Assembly (NCBI GenBank): GCA_034509755.1
Contig: CM067559.1
Location: 20,628,501-20,692,500 of the forward strand
Source: Anisodus tanguticus
Lineage: Eukaryota; Streptophyta; Magnoliopsida; Solanales; Solanaceae
Direction of reading: 5' to 3'
DNA length: 64,000 bases
The position numbers and the translations under genes are program-made. Positions 1-11,834 of the stretch are shown piece after piece. Position 1 is the stretch's first letter, and each line of letters opens with the position of its first letter. The notes under the pieces are model-generated. The model made no database searches. It was not told the DNA's origin and was given only the letters and a program-made list of their open reading frames with translations.

Positions 1-211
1 GCACAGTCAGTGGATCTTTCTCCCTCGTATGTGCGAACATACTTTACACACTTTTAATAATTACACTTAAAAGAACGGATCTTTTTAAGTCGTTTACAAA
101 ATCCAATCTTTAAACGGGAAAGAAGATGAGATTAAACTTCTGATTTTTAAAGCGTAAGGAATATAAATTATTTTCATATTCCTCCTTACTTTAATCCATT
201 TTTAATCAGAC
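1..211. other. AT-rich non-coding edge
   Basis: No coding or RNA signal is visible. The stretch lies just beyond the broken end of a copia gag fragment, so it may be flanking DNA or decayed element sequence. Confidence 0.4.
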
Positions 212-294
212 ATCATTTAATCTTTATTCTTGACAAGTAAGAAAAATACTTATCATTTAATCTTTATTCTTGACAAGTAAGAAAAATACTTATC
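212..294. repeat. Two-copy 40-bp direct tandem repeat
   Basis: A unit beginning TCATTTAATCTTTATTCTTG occurs twice head to tail with a 40-bp period and no visible mismatch. It abuts the truncated end of the gag fragment at 290, so it may mark a repaired break. Confidence 0.85.
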
Positions 295-586
295 CCAATT
301 TCGGATTCTGGCTCACTTCAGTCACTTCATCAGACTGAGTGTCCATTTCCTTCTCACCATTATTCGGATCTTTTGTCCGGGAGAGATATAGGCCATCTGC
401 TGCAAGATAGAATAACATCTTCAGTCTTCTCCTCTTGTCCCAGTTGTCATCCTTATGCTCTCGTGAGCGCTTGTTCCCACCAGTCTTGGTAGCGGTGACA
501 CCATGAACACGTTCATCATCATCACTCTCTTCTACCAGAAAACCATTGCCATATCCAGATTTGGTCACACAACTTTTGACCGACAT
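290..586 (-). pseudogene. Truncated copia gag N-terminus
   Basis: A 98-codon frame starts at 586 on the minus strand, just downstream of a leader and LTR at 739-1385. The segment KMLFYLA followed by a short acidic stretch resembles the KMLFYLT region of the gag of the copia element at 25661, which likewise begins shortly after its LTR. The frame ends abruptly at 290, with no zinc knuckle and no pol behind it. I infer the 5' remnant of a related Ty1/copia element. The alternative, a small host gene, is less likely because the LTR upstream has the matching orientation. Confidence 0.6.
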
Positions 587-738
587 CTTTCGAACACTAA
601 TAGTAATACAATACTACTATTGTCTTAAGTTGTTGAGAGTTTTGTCTCTATGGTACTTTATAAAGCAGTACGGGAATTATATTACTATTACAAGTATTCG
701 AAAGGATAAACAAAGATTGAATAATTCAACTAGAAATC
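587..738 (-). other. Leader between LTR and gag fragment
   Basis: In minus-strand sense this links the LTR end to the gag ATG. It contains CAACAACTTAAGACAAT, also present in the leader of the element at 25661, and TATTACTATTAGTG, also present inverted near 32710. No tRNA-Met primer-binding site is recognisable. Confidence 0.5.
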
Positions 739-1385
739 CGAAATTACAATTGAACCACAAAACTGAAATTACAATTTTGTTGAAGACGGAAAAATGGAAA
801 CTATTTTTGCTGAGTCGAGTGTGGCACTCTGTCCTTAAGACAATATTGCCCCGTATGTATCCTTTATACATCCTGGACAATTTGTCTCCCAAGATAAAAC
901 AGCAATGGAACACTTGAGCAAAGGAAACTCAAATGCTACCGTGGCCCGTGGCCCGTGGCCCGTGACCCGAGAACCCGAGAACCCGGAACCCGAAACTCGG
1001 AACCGGAACCGGACCGGACGGGCGGGCGGCGGCGGCGTGCGTGTGGTCTTTCCTCGAACCGAAGCACATCTAGGTCCTCTACCCCTTGGGGTCCCAAACC
1101 CCAAACCAATTTCGAGTCTTATATACACAACAATTCTTTCTTCCTCTACCGATGAGGGAGAATTACACACAATACCACACTTTCCATGCTTCAAACACCT
1201 TACTTCGTGAACCAATATCTCTTTCATTTCTCAATGAAATTTGACGATTCTTGGCCCTACGGTTATCTACGTACATAGTAGATCATGCATGTGTGAAGAA
1301 CCGAATTCTCCAATATGCGTAACACTAGTGTTTAAGCCGTTAAAGTTGATCGGTCGCAACTCCCGCCAAAGGCAAATTTCCAACA
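739..1385 (-). repeat. Copia LTR of the element-B family, shorter variant
   Basis: Read on the minus strand it starts TGTTGGAAATTTGCC at 1385 and follows the LTRs at 25661 and 31636 for most of its length. Shared parts include the GC-rich stretch near 1010-1040, the region around TCAATGAAATTTGACG, and the end with CAACAAAATTGTAATTTC. It lacks roughly 400 bp present in the other two, including their iterated ATGTACAGTTTGG segment. The left boundary is approximate. Confidence 0.8.
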
Positions 1386-2335
1386 AGGACACCACACAAT
1401 TGTGATTTCTATACAAAAGTTTATCTAGACTAGTCATAGTGATCATCTATCTGTTGCATGGCTCTACAATCTGTTCATGATGTTAAAACGTATAGACAAC
1501 TTGCTAAGTCTTGTGTGGAACCTACATACAGGTGTATTCACAGATAGTTGCATGCATAAAATATGTTATTTGAGGAATACAATATAATATATACACATAT
1601 GTTGTATAAATGGAGGCAAAGTCCAACAACTTGAAAACAACTTTGTCAACCCTCTTGCACATTAACATTAATTCTGGAGGATGATGAATGTGGGAAATGG
1701 GAAACATGATCACACATACTCCACCAACATTAGAAGACCAATAGATAGTGTGCGACCCACTATAAAGTATCACCCTAACCTCCAGGCTCCACCTCCCTTT
1801 TTCTTCCATATTATTTCTACATATTTACGGAGGGAAACACCGAACAACTATATTGAATGTTTACTCTGCGTGTACACTTCTTGTAATCTATAATTCAGTA
1901 TACAGTGATGGTTGTTATAGGCATTGTTCGTCGCTCCGGTGAATGAATTCTACATTTTTTCTCTCTCTATCTAAGTATATTGTCCAACATCTTAGGTGGA
2001 ATAGGCAATGACTACTTGTTGCTTTTTGCTCGGGCTATATATGCATAATTGAATAATAAAAAAAAAACCTTATATTTATGCTAGTTAATATGTAACAATT
2101 CATTTCGTTAGGCAAACATCAACGTAACTCCAAGTTTCCTTTGTAGACTCAAATAGCCAGTATGGCACAGATAGACGTGTTCACTATTCTTTGGACATTT
2201 TTATGAGTTTTTGGATAATTTGATAGAACTTCCGTCAATTTAATGGGTGATAAATAACATATACCTTTTGGGATTTGATTAGACTCTTGACTCCCGAGTC
2301 CTGATCGTGTTGTAACAAAGAGTTCTGGATGAAAC
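1386..2335. other. Non-coding region
   Basis: Only short open frames without recognisable domains occur. A TATAAAG sequence followed by a CT-rich stretch near 1760-1810 resembles a plant promoter and leader, but no gene follows it. Confidence 0.5.
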
Positions 2336-2354
2336 GATACATCATATATATCTT

Positions 2355-2573
2355 TTTTTGTTGACGAAGGAACCCGCAGCCGTTACTCTCTCGAGTGCGC
2401 ACAGGGTAAATCCCGGACTGACGCAATAGCTTGCAAACCACGTCAGCCGATTAACCACACTTGGCAAGCCATGTGTGACAGACTCAACCAAGAAGGTTTA
2501 TACAGGGGATCGAACTCGTGACCTTGCGGTCCCGCGCTCTACTGCTACACCAACTTGGCTACCCTTGCGGATT
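2355..2573 (-). mobile_element. tRNA-derived SINE with 19-bp TSD
   Basis: On the minus strand the element begins with a tRNA-like head: TAGCCAAGTTGG (2551-2562, A-box-like), then GAGTTCGATCCC (about 2506-2517, B-box-like). It ends in an A-rich tail, seen as the T run at 2352-2359. The direct repeat gatacatcatatatatctt flanks it at 2336-2354 and 2574-2592 with no mismatch, the mark of LINE-mediated retroposition. The head resembles solanaceous TS/SolS-type SINEs; the subfamily cannot be fixed by eye. Confidence 0.88.
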
Positions 2574-2592
2574 GATACATCATATATATCTT

Positions 2593-3788
2593 GATTAGAC
2601 TCTTAATTGACTCCTGTCTTAAACAACACATCTTTAGTGAATATGTTCACAACAATATTACCAGTACATCAAGTTTAGTAATTAATGTGTGCATTTAATT
2701 TTTAAGTACAAAATTGTGTGCTTGGAATTAGGTGTGAAATATATTATGCTGCTATAGTACTTTCTAATGCAACAGACGAATATCTTCAGCCACAGTTCAC
2801 GCGGTTCCAACAGCTGTGCACAATGACAATAATTGCAACACAGAATAAAATAAAAATATATGATAATATAACAAAAAATGTACTAGGGCCAACCCATAGT
2901 AAAAACTTACTCATACTCCGTATTAATACGAAATTATAATTATTTACCACTAATTAAGCTATTTTAGATGATAACGTGTATTAATTAATTATACATACTT
3001 TAATAATAATAATAATAATAATGTATACGAAGACACATGTAATGTATATAATATTTATCTAGTTACTAGTGTCAATACTAGGTGTTTGTAAAAAAAATTC
3101 AAATGAATTGGTCCCAAAAGGCAAATTTGTGGTGAATTTATTGAAAAAAGAACTTATTCGTATTTGGTGTTTTAATTAACAAATAAATGTAAGATCCATG
3201 TCTCTTTTATCACGTAATCACAGTTAAGTGTTAATATATAATTTTACTTTTATTTGACTCTTATATTAATATATATGTTTGATTCAGTATAAATATTTAG
3301 TATGGATAGATATTTGTCGCGAATGCATCGTAGCAGCAAATATTCAAGAAATACGATCTGATGTTTTTGGACAGCCTGTTTTCTCCAGCTATTACATATT
3401 TTTTAAATTAATACATCAACGTGCTCTGCTCTCTCCGTCATCCCTTTACTTCAATTTTGGTTTTGTGCTTTTTCCCCTTATTTATTTTTACTGCAAAAAT
3501 AGATTAGAGAATTTGGCAAACAGTGAAACAAACAAATGATATATAAACTGAATAAACTAACGCATACTTTCTGGTTGTTGAATCTTGGTAAGCCTTAGAT
3601 CATTTTATTTGTTTTGGTTTTGTTAGGAAACTGGTTTTTATTTTCTTTTCTTTATAATCTTCGTGACAATCTTGTTCTCAGATTCTCTGGGGTCGATAAT
3701 TCGGTAATTGTAGGTATTGTCCCCTTTATTTTGTGTTCTTTTAGTTTTAAGTCACGTGTGATTCCCCCCAAATAATTTGTAATGTTAG
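2593..3788. other. AT-rich non-coding region with (TAA)n microsatellite
   Basis: No gene is supported. A trinucleotide run of about seven TAA units sits at 3001-3023. The region ends at the TSD GTTAG (3784-3788) of the large retrotransposon. Confidence 0.6.
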
Positions 3789-4331
3789 TGATATGTTATA
3801 CGAGTCCATCAAACAGTGTAGAGAATCGAATTCTTTAATTGTTCCCGTAGCTAAAGCAGTTAGTAAATAACACATGATATTTACGTGGAAATCACCTCGC
3901 TCAAGGGAGTAAAACCACGACCTACTCTAATAGGTTTTTTCCAAAACTGCACTAAAAACTGAGCAATGTTTAGATTACAACCTAGGAATTAAACTCTTAA
4001 TCCCTCACCCTTGCAATAACTCTATTGCAAGCTCTCTACAATACCTCTATTGCAAAGCCACACCTTAACTAACTCTAGCCAAGTACACAACTCAAAGACT
4101 TGAGAAAACAAACGACCTATAAACAACTTCTTATAAGAAGAACATGTTTACAAGTTTAAGAACAAAGAAACAAAGACTCGACAAACCTAGGACTTAGACA
4201 TCTTCATTGGTGAGAGAACTCAGTTTGTTGCAGCTTTGGTCTCGACTGGAGCTTAGATGAACACATCGGCTTGCAGATGAATGTGTGAACAATTTGAATT
4301 TGCAAGATTAGTTTTTTTATCCCTTAACATG

Positions 4332-4378
<47 letters not shown>

Positions 4379-4584
4379 GTGAAGGACGTGACAAAACCTT
4401 AAACCTTGGACCAATGAGTAAGCCGTAACAACCCTGCTGTAGTGCTATGACACTGCCACTGTGTCAGCAGCTTTACAACTATAGAGTTGACTTGCATCGG
4501 CTGAACTGGTCCTTCTAAAAATAAAACTGATTCCTTTATACATATTTGTCAAATCATCAAAATAATACATAGCATACATTATCA
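3789..4584 (-). repeat. 3' LTR of element A
   Basis: It aligns end to end with 17439-18218, including TGATATGTTATACGAGTCCA at the left edge and CATTATCA at the right edge. It is about 16 bp longer than its partner, partly because of an expanded TA run. Confidence 0.93.
4333..4373. repeat. (TA)20 microsatellite inside LTR
   Basis: About twenty TA units are uninterrupted. The partner LTR has only about five at the same place (18002-18013), so the run changed length after insertion. Confidence 0.95.
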
Positions 4585-4760
4585 GTTTCCCCCTTTTCGA
4601 TGATGACAAACTCAAAATGCAAATCCCCCCTGAGAACCAGAACTAGAACCAGAATGAGATCCCTTCTTGTTCCCCCTGAGATTCAGACCCTTTTCAACAC
4701 AAAATTGTCAGCAAGACATATTTCCCCCTTTATACCCTACAGATCTCCCCCATTTTGGCA
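4585..4760 (-). other. Polypurine tract cluster of element A
   Basis: The minus strand reads AAAAGGGGGAAAC immediately before the 3' LTR, the expected plus-strand primer. Upstream it carries further G-runs in purine context (pyrimidine runs on the plus strand near 4627, 4672, 4723 and 4746). Repeated polypurine tracts before the 3' LTR are a trait I associate with Sireviruses. Confidence 0.7.
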
Positions 4761-5236
4761 TCACAAAAAAGAGTAAAGTAGTAACATGAAGAGAATGAAT
4801 TTACGCAATGTTAACTCATGGCCGTTGGGGCAACACTAACATGAGCAAAATCAAAACTAGTATGGTTAAGCAATGTTGCACAAATATTAAGAGAATTTCC
4901 CAAGTTGATTTGTAAGATAAAAACATAGTAGATCCATAAGTACCAGCAAAATAAAACAAGCAAACAGTGTCAATTGTCAATTACAACCCAAGAGAAATAC
5001 TGCAGAAATACAGAGAGGACAAAAAAAGATAAGGATGAAGGAATTCAAAGAGTAGGGAGGAAGGCATAAGAGGACTAGGAGTATGGAAGAAGAGACTGGA
5101 ACAGGGGACTGCTCATAATCTAGCCAGAAGTCTATCAGTTCGCTCACTCACAACCCATTGATCAATGAGCATCTGTTGGGTCAGGTCCGCCATCTGCCTC
5201 CTTAGATTAATTACTTCAGCCTTAAGCTGAGCATCT
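4761..5236 (-). other. Non-coding 3' region of element A
   Basis: This lies between the end of the third ORF and the polypurine tracts. The minus-strand sense is AT-rich with many stops, and no gene is supported. Confidence 0.5.
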
Positions 5237-7297
5237 CTAAGGTACCAGGTCTTCTCTTCCCTGTAAACTCTGCTGAAGCTCAACCTTTAAAACAACAATT
5301 TCAGAGTCCCTTTGAGCCAGAAGCAGAGTCAGTTTGTTAACCTCATCTGTTGCTATTTCCTGGGCCTTTATCAAACTAGAGATCATGGAGTTACTCCCAA
5401 CCCTCCTTTTCTGGGCACACACTCACACTCCTCCAGAGTGTTCAATGTAAATATATGCTTCCTAGTACCCATTGTTTCCTTGAGTTCCTTGATTCCAAAG
5501 TGCCTAAAGACCTTAGTGAGGAGGAATCCATAAGACAACCCATGTATGTCATCCTTAACAGTGACTATTTTCAAAATATGCTATATATTAGAGCAAGCAG
5601 GCTGATTGGAGTGAATGATGTCAGGTTCTCCATGTGATACATGTCTGGAATAGCTGCTATAGATCTTCTTTCAAAGCGAGGCAACAATACTTTGTTGACC
5701 AATTTAAAAAGTAACTGAAATTTAGGCTTCAACTGCTTCTTGAAGACTCGTTCCTCTTTAAGGTTCCCCTCCTGCTTTGCTATCATTTTCAGAAAACTCC
5801 TAGAGGCTATTCTCTTGGAAACAGTTGACACTCCTTCAGTTGGGACTTCCAAAATCCTCCTAAGTGTCTCTTCATCCAAAGCGAAGTCAGTCCCATTGAC
5901 ACTAGAAATAAATACCATTATTAGTAAGGAACATGGACCCATAGAATTCTCTTACTTCAGACTCAAACAACACAGCCACTGAGGGCTCGAACAAATGACC
6001 CCACATTTGTGCCTCAACCATCTCTAGCACATATTGCATCCCAGGTTGGTTAGCAATGTCAGAGTCAAATACCCTTCCCGTCAATACATTATGAGTTCTC
6101 AGAATCTCCTTTCTCTCATCCCCAGTTAACTCTACTTTTTGTTTCTTGGATGAGGATTCAGGTTCCTCATCCTCAACTGCCTTTCTTTTTCTCAAAGAAT
6201 AAGAGATTTCCTTATTTTCTTTTGACTCCCGATCCCCAGTACTAGCTGCATGTACAACACCAAGTTTCTCAACCTAGGCTGCTTCCCCTTTTCTCAAAGT
6301 TTCTTTTCTAGACTTTCTTCTCACAAGTGGAGTTTCCTCCACCTCTGGTTCATTCTCACTACTATCAACCTCCACCAGCTTTGTTGGCAAGACCTCTTCT
6401 TCATCAAACAACATATTTACTAACCTCTTTCTTTTTATAGTCTTCTCCTTGTCCTCTCTCAAGACAGTGTCTATTTAGGCCTTGACTTTTCCTCTAGTAA
6501 CTGGCTCTCATTTAGACATTGCTTTTTTGCTCACTTTATCCCTCGAGTATGACCCTACACTCCTCTTAAACACCAAATTCAAGGGTACTTCATCATCGCC
6601 AACCCCCTCAGTAGGAGTGACAGTCACCAGTGACTCACTAGCAGAGATATCCCTTAAAGGTACAGTAATAGTAGGTACTTGATGAGAACTTGGTGTCCCA
6701 TCCCACTTAGGAGTAGTTTTGAAAACCGGGGAAGTTTCTTCCCCCTGTGTGGGAGAACTTGATTTCCCAATTGATTCCCATTTAATATAGACACAACATG
6801 AAAAAACTCAGCCATAATCCCATTTTGACTCTCTAGGATATTTGACCTCCCTTTATCCCCCTCAAGGAGGTTACACTCAAACAGATGGTCGACAAAGGAC
6901 TCAGAGTGTCCTTTGTCTGAATCAACAACATTTTCACCTTCTAAGGGAATTTAGTTACTTGGTTCAGTAGTAGGTCCTTCATATTCCACTTTTTCTATTT
7001 CCGGCACATGTTCCTTTGAAGCACTTCCCGACAGAGTTGTTTGAAGTTTGAACTGTCTGATCCTTAATATCCTCAGATTCAACCTTGGTTTCCTCCTCTG
7101 CACCTAATTTTTGACTTGAAACCTCATAATCCTTTTCTTTTTCTTCAATCAACTGTGTCGCCGAAGATATCGAATGTTGACACAGAGTCATCGCTGATAT
7201 TTGAAGTTGTAGTTTCTTTTGGAGAAATGGGTTCAGGTTCTATGACAAACTTCTTAGGGGTTAGATTTTTACATTGTCGTGGAGGAACAAATGTAGT

Positions 7298-9617
7298 TAG
7301 AGATGGCAGTGGATCCTGGACCCGGTGGATCCAGATCCGTTTTATAGGATATGGATCTTCAAATTTTGGATCCAACGGATCCGGATCGGACCCGGATCCA
7401 TTTCTGACGGATCGAATCTAGATTTGGATCTTGTATTTGAGATCCGTATCTGGTCCAGATTCGACCCGTGGATACATTTTTTATTAAATATATCCATAAC
7501 CTAGAATGTAATTTTATAAGTATTTTCTTAAATGTTTTCATAATTTATGTATTTTACATTCAGATTTGGACTTTATTTTTTAAATGGTTCATACGTTTAA
7601 GCCCATAATTCTCAAAAGGCCCAATAACTACCAACATGTGGACGACTTCCAACAAAAAAGGGGCTACATGGCTGTGACATCTCACTTCATTGATCAACAA
7701 TGGGTTTTACGCAATCGAACCTTCAAGTAATGAGCTTATTCTTATTTATAAATGCTAATTTTTTTAATGGATCAACAACACTGATTTTTTTAATGTATCA
7801 ACAGATCAAAAATGTTTTTTTAAATGTATGTGTTTATTTAGGTTTTGTTTTGTGACATGTCCACATACAAAAGGGGTTATTGCAAAGATTTTGATGGATT
7901 GTTTGTCTCAATATTCTTTGGAAAACAAAATCTCATCGGTTGTAGTTGATAATTGTACCACTAATGATGCAATGATGAATAATATCGCTTTACCTAAAAA
8001 AAGTGGTTCTTGATGTCAAAACTAGGTGGAATTCTACTTACTTGATGCTTAATACCGCTTTGCATTTTCAAGATGTATTTGCTAAGTTAAAACGTATGAA
8101 TAAGAAGCTCAAGTTAGTTATTCCTAGTGAGAATGATTGGATGATGACAAAACATGTTTGTGAGAAGTTGGAAATTTTCTACAAGGCCACTAGAGAGTTT
8201 TCCGGCAGAAATTATCCTACTTCTAATTTGTTTTTTCGAAAAGTGTGTGAGATAAGACTTGCTTTGAGTCGTTGGGTGGAGAGTGATGTTGAGACCACTA
8301 GAATGATGGCTAAAAATATGATTGACAAGTTTGACAAATATTGGCATAATATTAATGAGATGTTGGCGGTTGCTTCAATTTTAGATCCAAGAAATAAAAT
8401 AGATTGTGTGGAGTACTATTTTCAGAGATTGTATAACGATGATGCTGATAATGAAGTGGCAAAAGTTAGGAAAAATATTGATAAACTTGTGGTTGAATAT
8501 CAAATGAGAAGTGAGGGAAATAAAAGCCAAGAACCTTTTTCAAGAAATGTTGGAAAATGAGGAATTTCAGAGTCTTGTGATAATGACGAGGATGAATATG
8601 CTCAAGCTAAAGGAACAAAGAAAAGAAAGATGAATGTGAGGGGTGAGGTGGAGCATTACTTGGAGGATGATCCTATACCCGAGAATGATGATTTTGATGT
8701 ACTTAATTAGTGGAAAAGGGATCAAATGTATCATACTTTACAGAAAATTGCTAAGGACATCCTTGCAATTCCCGTCTCTTCCGTGGCTTCAGAAAGTGCA
8801 TTTAGCATGGGTGTAATAATGATTAGTTCTCATCGTTCTAGGCTTCACTCTAAAATGGTGGAGGCATTAATGTGCTTGCAAAATTGGATGATCGAAGACA
8901 TTAAAGGTATCTATTATTTTATGTATTGATTATTCTCATATACATTAATATCAAAAAAATTTCTAACATGAACCTTCTATTTATTTTTTAATTTCTTTCA
9001 AATAAAGGTACTTTGGAGGGCACACATGCTTGTTCCACAGTTACTGAAGATTTTGAAGAAGAAGGGAAAGTAGTTGACTGTATTGATATGGTAAATGATA
9101 TGTTTAATCATAAATATTTATTGAGATGAATTTTTTTAGTTATCTCTTTTTAATATGATTGTTTCTTTGTTATTTTAAGATGTTGATGACGTTGAAACTA
9201 GTGACTTCGAAGACTAATTTATCAAGTTTGGCAGAAGGTTATAGAAGATGTTGCTGGCATTTTAAAGAATATTGTTGTAGAATTTAATTTCAAGACCTTT
9301 GTAATTGCAGCGTTTTCCATGATGTTGTTATTTACTTACTTTGCTTCATCGTCTTTATTTTCTTGTGATGCTAAAACTTCGCTCGGTATTTTGGAAGAAT
9401 GGTGTCATGTTTGTGTAGGTTCATTGAATGAACTCAATCATTTTTTCAATCAGACTGAGTTTCATTTTGTCAAAAAAGTTTCAACGGGTGGGAATATTAT
9501 TCAAGGCAAATTTTTTTACATGTGGATCCAGATCCGATCCGTGGACCCGGTGGATCCGATGGATTCAGATCTGGATCTAGTAGGATCTGGCCCAGATCTG
9601 ATCTGTTGCCATCCCTA
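7298..9617 (+). mobile_element. hAT-superfamily DNA transposon, internally deleted
   Basis: The terminal inverted repeats are TAGAGATGGCA (7298-7308) and TGCCATCCCTA (9607-9617), one mismatch apart. The 8-bp TSDs AATGTAGT (7290-7297) and GATGTAGT (9618-9625) differ at one base. Both subterminal zones are packed with GGATCC/AGATCC-type motifs (7310-7475 and 9522-9606). Parts of an Ac/Tam3-like transposase lie inside on the same strand. At 2.3 kb and without the N-terminal DNA-binding part, it looks like a deleted copy. It sits in the third ORF of element A and is therefore younger than that insertion. Confidence 0.92.
7828..8929 (+). pseudogene. hAT transposase remnant
   Basis: Three segments in different frames match conserved hAT regions in order. 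The first (7855-7985) has CPHTKGVIAKILMDCL and VVVDNCTTND. The second (8003-8560) has TRWNSTYLML, YKATREFSG and a run ending ILDPRNK. The third (8726-8929) has ILAIPVSSVASESAFS and SHRSRLHSKMVEALMCLQNW, the C-terminal dimerisation domain. The BED-type zinc finger is absent. In the family these parts form the RNase H-like catalytic and dimerisation core. Frame breaks near 8000 and 8560 and stops after 8560 make it non-functional, unless some breaks are introns. Confidence 0.88.
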
Positions 9618-9784
9618 GATGTAGTGGGTAATTAAGGAGAAGTAGGGATGTGAGGGTCAGTGGAAGGTATAGATTTTGCCAGTGGCGAGATGGGGTTTTG
9701 GTCGGACATTTTTGCGATTTCTAGAGGAGAAATAGGAGATGTTGGTTTAGGACTGGTTGGAGAGGTAGATTTGGGTTGAGACAT

Positions 9785-10289
9785 GATGAATTTTGGGAAG
9801 GGAAGATGAACAAGAATGGTTTTCGATGGTTGGAGTTACAGTAGAGGAATTGGAATGCCGACGGTTACAGAAGAGAGAAGTAAGTTGAGAAGTGAAGAAA
9901 TGAATTTTTGGTAAAGTAAAAAGGATGTGACGCGTGGAAAGATAAAATTGATATCAAATGAGGTTCGTCCATGATAACACTTTACAGAATAGGCGGGAGA
10001 AGTTATAATGACATGGCACTCTAGCAAGTTTAAGAAGGCATATGTACAGATGTAAATACTAACCTGAGTTAGAGAACTAGGTTCCTTAACAATTTTGAGA
10101 AAATGGGGGCGTTGATCTTTGTAGAGTGCAATATCACTTATCCGTGCATAGTCTTGAGATTACCATGCATGCATACCTATAACAGTATAGAACTGAGTTA
10201 GACATTACCAAAAATACACTTCCAACACATACCTGTCCTATGATCATAGCCAAACATAGAGGGATCTTGTAGGGAAATGATTAATTCAA
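9785..10289 (-). other. Spacer between pol and third ORF of element A
   Basis: The minus-strand sense has no open frame of note. It corresponds to the pol-ORF3 spacer of elements C and D, and carries one copy of the motif GAACTAGGTTCC (10074-10085) that recurs in this element. Confidence 0.5.
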
Positions 10290-11834
10290 CTTGATCATCC
10301 CTAACTCCAATCGATTCTTTTCAAAATTCTCCATGCTCATTGCCTTGATGAAAATATTAGCTACCCGGTCCTCAATTTTCAGAACTTCATGCAGATCAAC
10401 CCCTTTTCAATATTATCCCTTAGGAAATGGTGCCTAACATCAATATGCTTGGTCCTATTGTGTTACACTGGATTCTTTACCATGTTAAGTGCACTTGTAT
10501 TGTCACACAACGGGGGCACACACTTAGTAAACACACTAAAATCCTCAAGTTATTGCTTGATCCAAAGCAGCTGAGCACAACAAGAGGCAACAACTACATA
10601 CTTAGCCTTCGCAGTGGAAAGAGCCACAAAATTTTGTTTCTTTGTTCCTCATGAGACCAAACATGATCCATGAAAGTGAGCCATACCAAAAGTGCTCTTT
10701 TTATCCACCAAGTAGCTAACATAGTTAGCATCAACATAACCAACCAGATAAAAATTATCACCTGAGGGGTAGAAGAGGAACAGATTCGAAGTCCCTTTGA
10801 GATACATCAAAATTCTCTTCGTAGCCTTCAGATAAGACTCCATTGGACATGATTGAAATCTAGCACAAAAATCATCACTATACACAATGTTAGGTCTATT
10901 TGCAATAAGATAGAGCAAGGATCCAATGATACCTTGTACATGGTTTCATTCACCTGTGAACCAGGTTCATCTGCATCCAGTTGAGTTGTAGTGACAATAA
11001 GAGTATTCATGATTTTAGCATTTTCCATTTCAAACCTCTTCAGCAGCTCCTTGATGTACTTCTGTTGATTGAGCATAGTGTCTTTTGGAGTTTGTTTGAC
11101 TTGTAACCCGAGAAAAAAGTTTAGCTCACATATCATACTCATTTCAAAATCACTTCCCTTGAGCTTTTCAAACTCCTCACACAGGGAATCATTTGTGGAA
11201 CCAAAGATGATATCATTAACATAGACCTGGACAATTAACAGGTTCCTCACTCTTTTCTTTAGAAATAAAGTGTTGTTAATTTTCTCCATTTTGAAACCAT
11301 TTTCAAGAAGGAATTTTGATAGCCTCTCATAGCAGGCCCTATGAGCTTGCTTTAAGCCATACAAGGCATTATCAAGCTTGTAAACATGCTCAGAATGCTC
11401 ATGATCTTCAAATCCAGGAGGTTGTTTGATAAAGACCTCCTCCTTCAGGTAACCATTTAGAAAAGCACTCTTTACATCCATTTGGAATAATTTGAATTTC
11501 ATATGAGATGCAAAGGCAATGAGAATTTTTATTGCCTCCATTCTAGCAATTGAAGCAAAGGTCTCATCATAGTCAATTCATTCTTTTTATTGTATCCCGG
11601 AACCACCAGCCTTGCCTTATTTCTGGTAGTGTTTCTAAATTCATCAAGATTGTTGGGAAACACCCACCTGGTTCCTATGATGGTTCTGTCGGAAGGTCTG
11701 GGTACCAGGTGCCACACTTTGTTCCTTTCAAAATAATGAAGCTTTTCTTGCATGGCTGCAATCCATTCAACATCATTCAGAGCTTCTTTGATATTTTTAG
11801 GCTTAATTTTGAGACAAGAAGGCTGAGCAGGCAA
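10290..11834 (-). pseudogene. Reverse transcriptase-RNase H of element A, decayed
   Basis: From 11834 the minus strand encodes the copia RT entry block (VEWIAAMQEKLHYFERNKVW, then TRWVFPN), FQMDVKSAFLNG, LYGLKQA and the catalytic region. The YVDD box reads YVND (11223-11212): the first catalytic aspartate is replaced by Asn. RNase H follows with YVDANYVS, and with segments matching AKYV, HNRTKHIDVRHHFLRD further toward 10400. Frame breaks occur near 11535 and 10830, and stops interrupt the RNase H. The product would polymerise cDNA in the virus-like particle, but this copy cannot. Confidence 0.88.

Larger units (their letters stand above)
5237..9784 (-). pseudogene. Third ORF (env-position protein) of element A, broken
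   Basis: The ATG at 9784 opens a Ser/Pro-rich N-terminus (MSQPKSTSPTSPKPTSP...). An hAT transposon then splits the frame at 7298-9617. The rest is scattered over several frames: an acidic/basic region (6462-6274), a conserved-looking core (6195-5571) with EVREFY and LVNKVLLPRFERRS, and a coiled-coil-like tail (5422-5237) ending ELQQSLQ. The core parallels the third ORFs of elements C and D (FYANL, then a segment on the choice of a growth partner-like helical region). No signal peptide or membrane span is evident, so a true envelope role is unproven. The core may belong to the Pfam 'putative plant transposon protein' family, which I cannot verify here. Confidence 0.65.

Noticed and set aside
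955..1210. GC-rich open frames around 955-1210 and 25990-26090 with Arg/Pro-rich products
   Set aside because: They lie inside LTRs of the B family, recur in every copy and have no domain; the openness follows from GC-rich composition.
1755..1900. Promoter and first exon of a host gene
   Set aside because: There is TATA-like and CT-rich sequence, but no continuing coding exon or splice pattern downstream.
2506..2573. A functional tRNA gene on the minus strand
   Set aside because: A and B boxes are present, but no complete cloverleaf follows and the flanking TSD shows a tRNA-derived SINE.
5312..5982. Plus-strand frames in the third ORF region of element A
   Set aside because: They are antisense to the minus-strand core that aligns with elements C and D.
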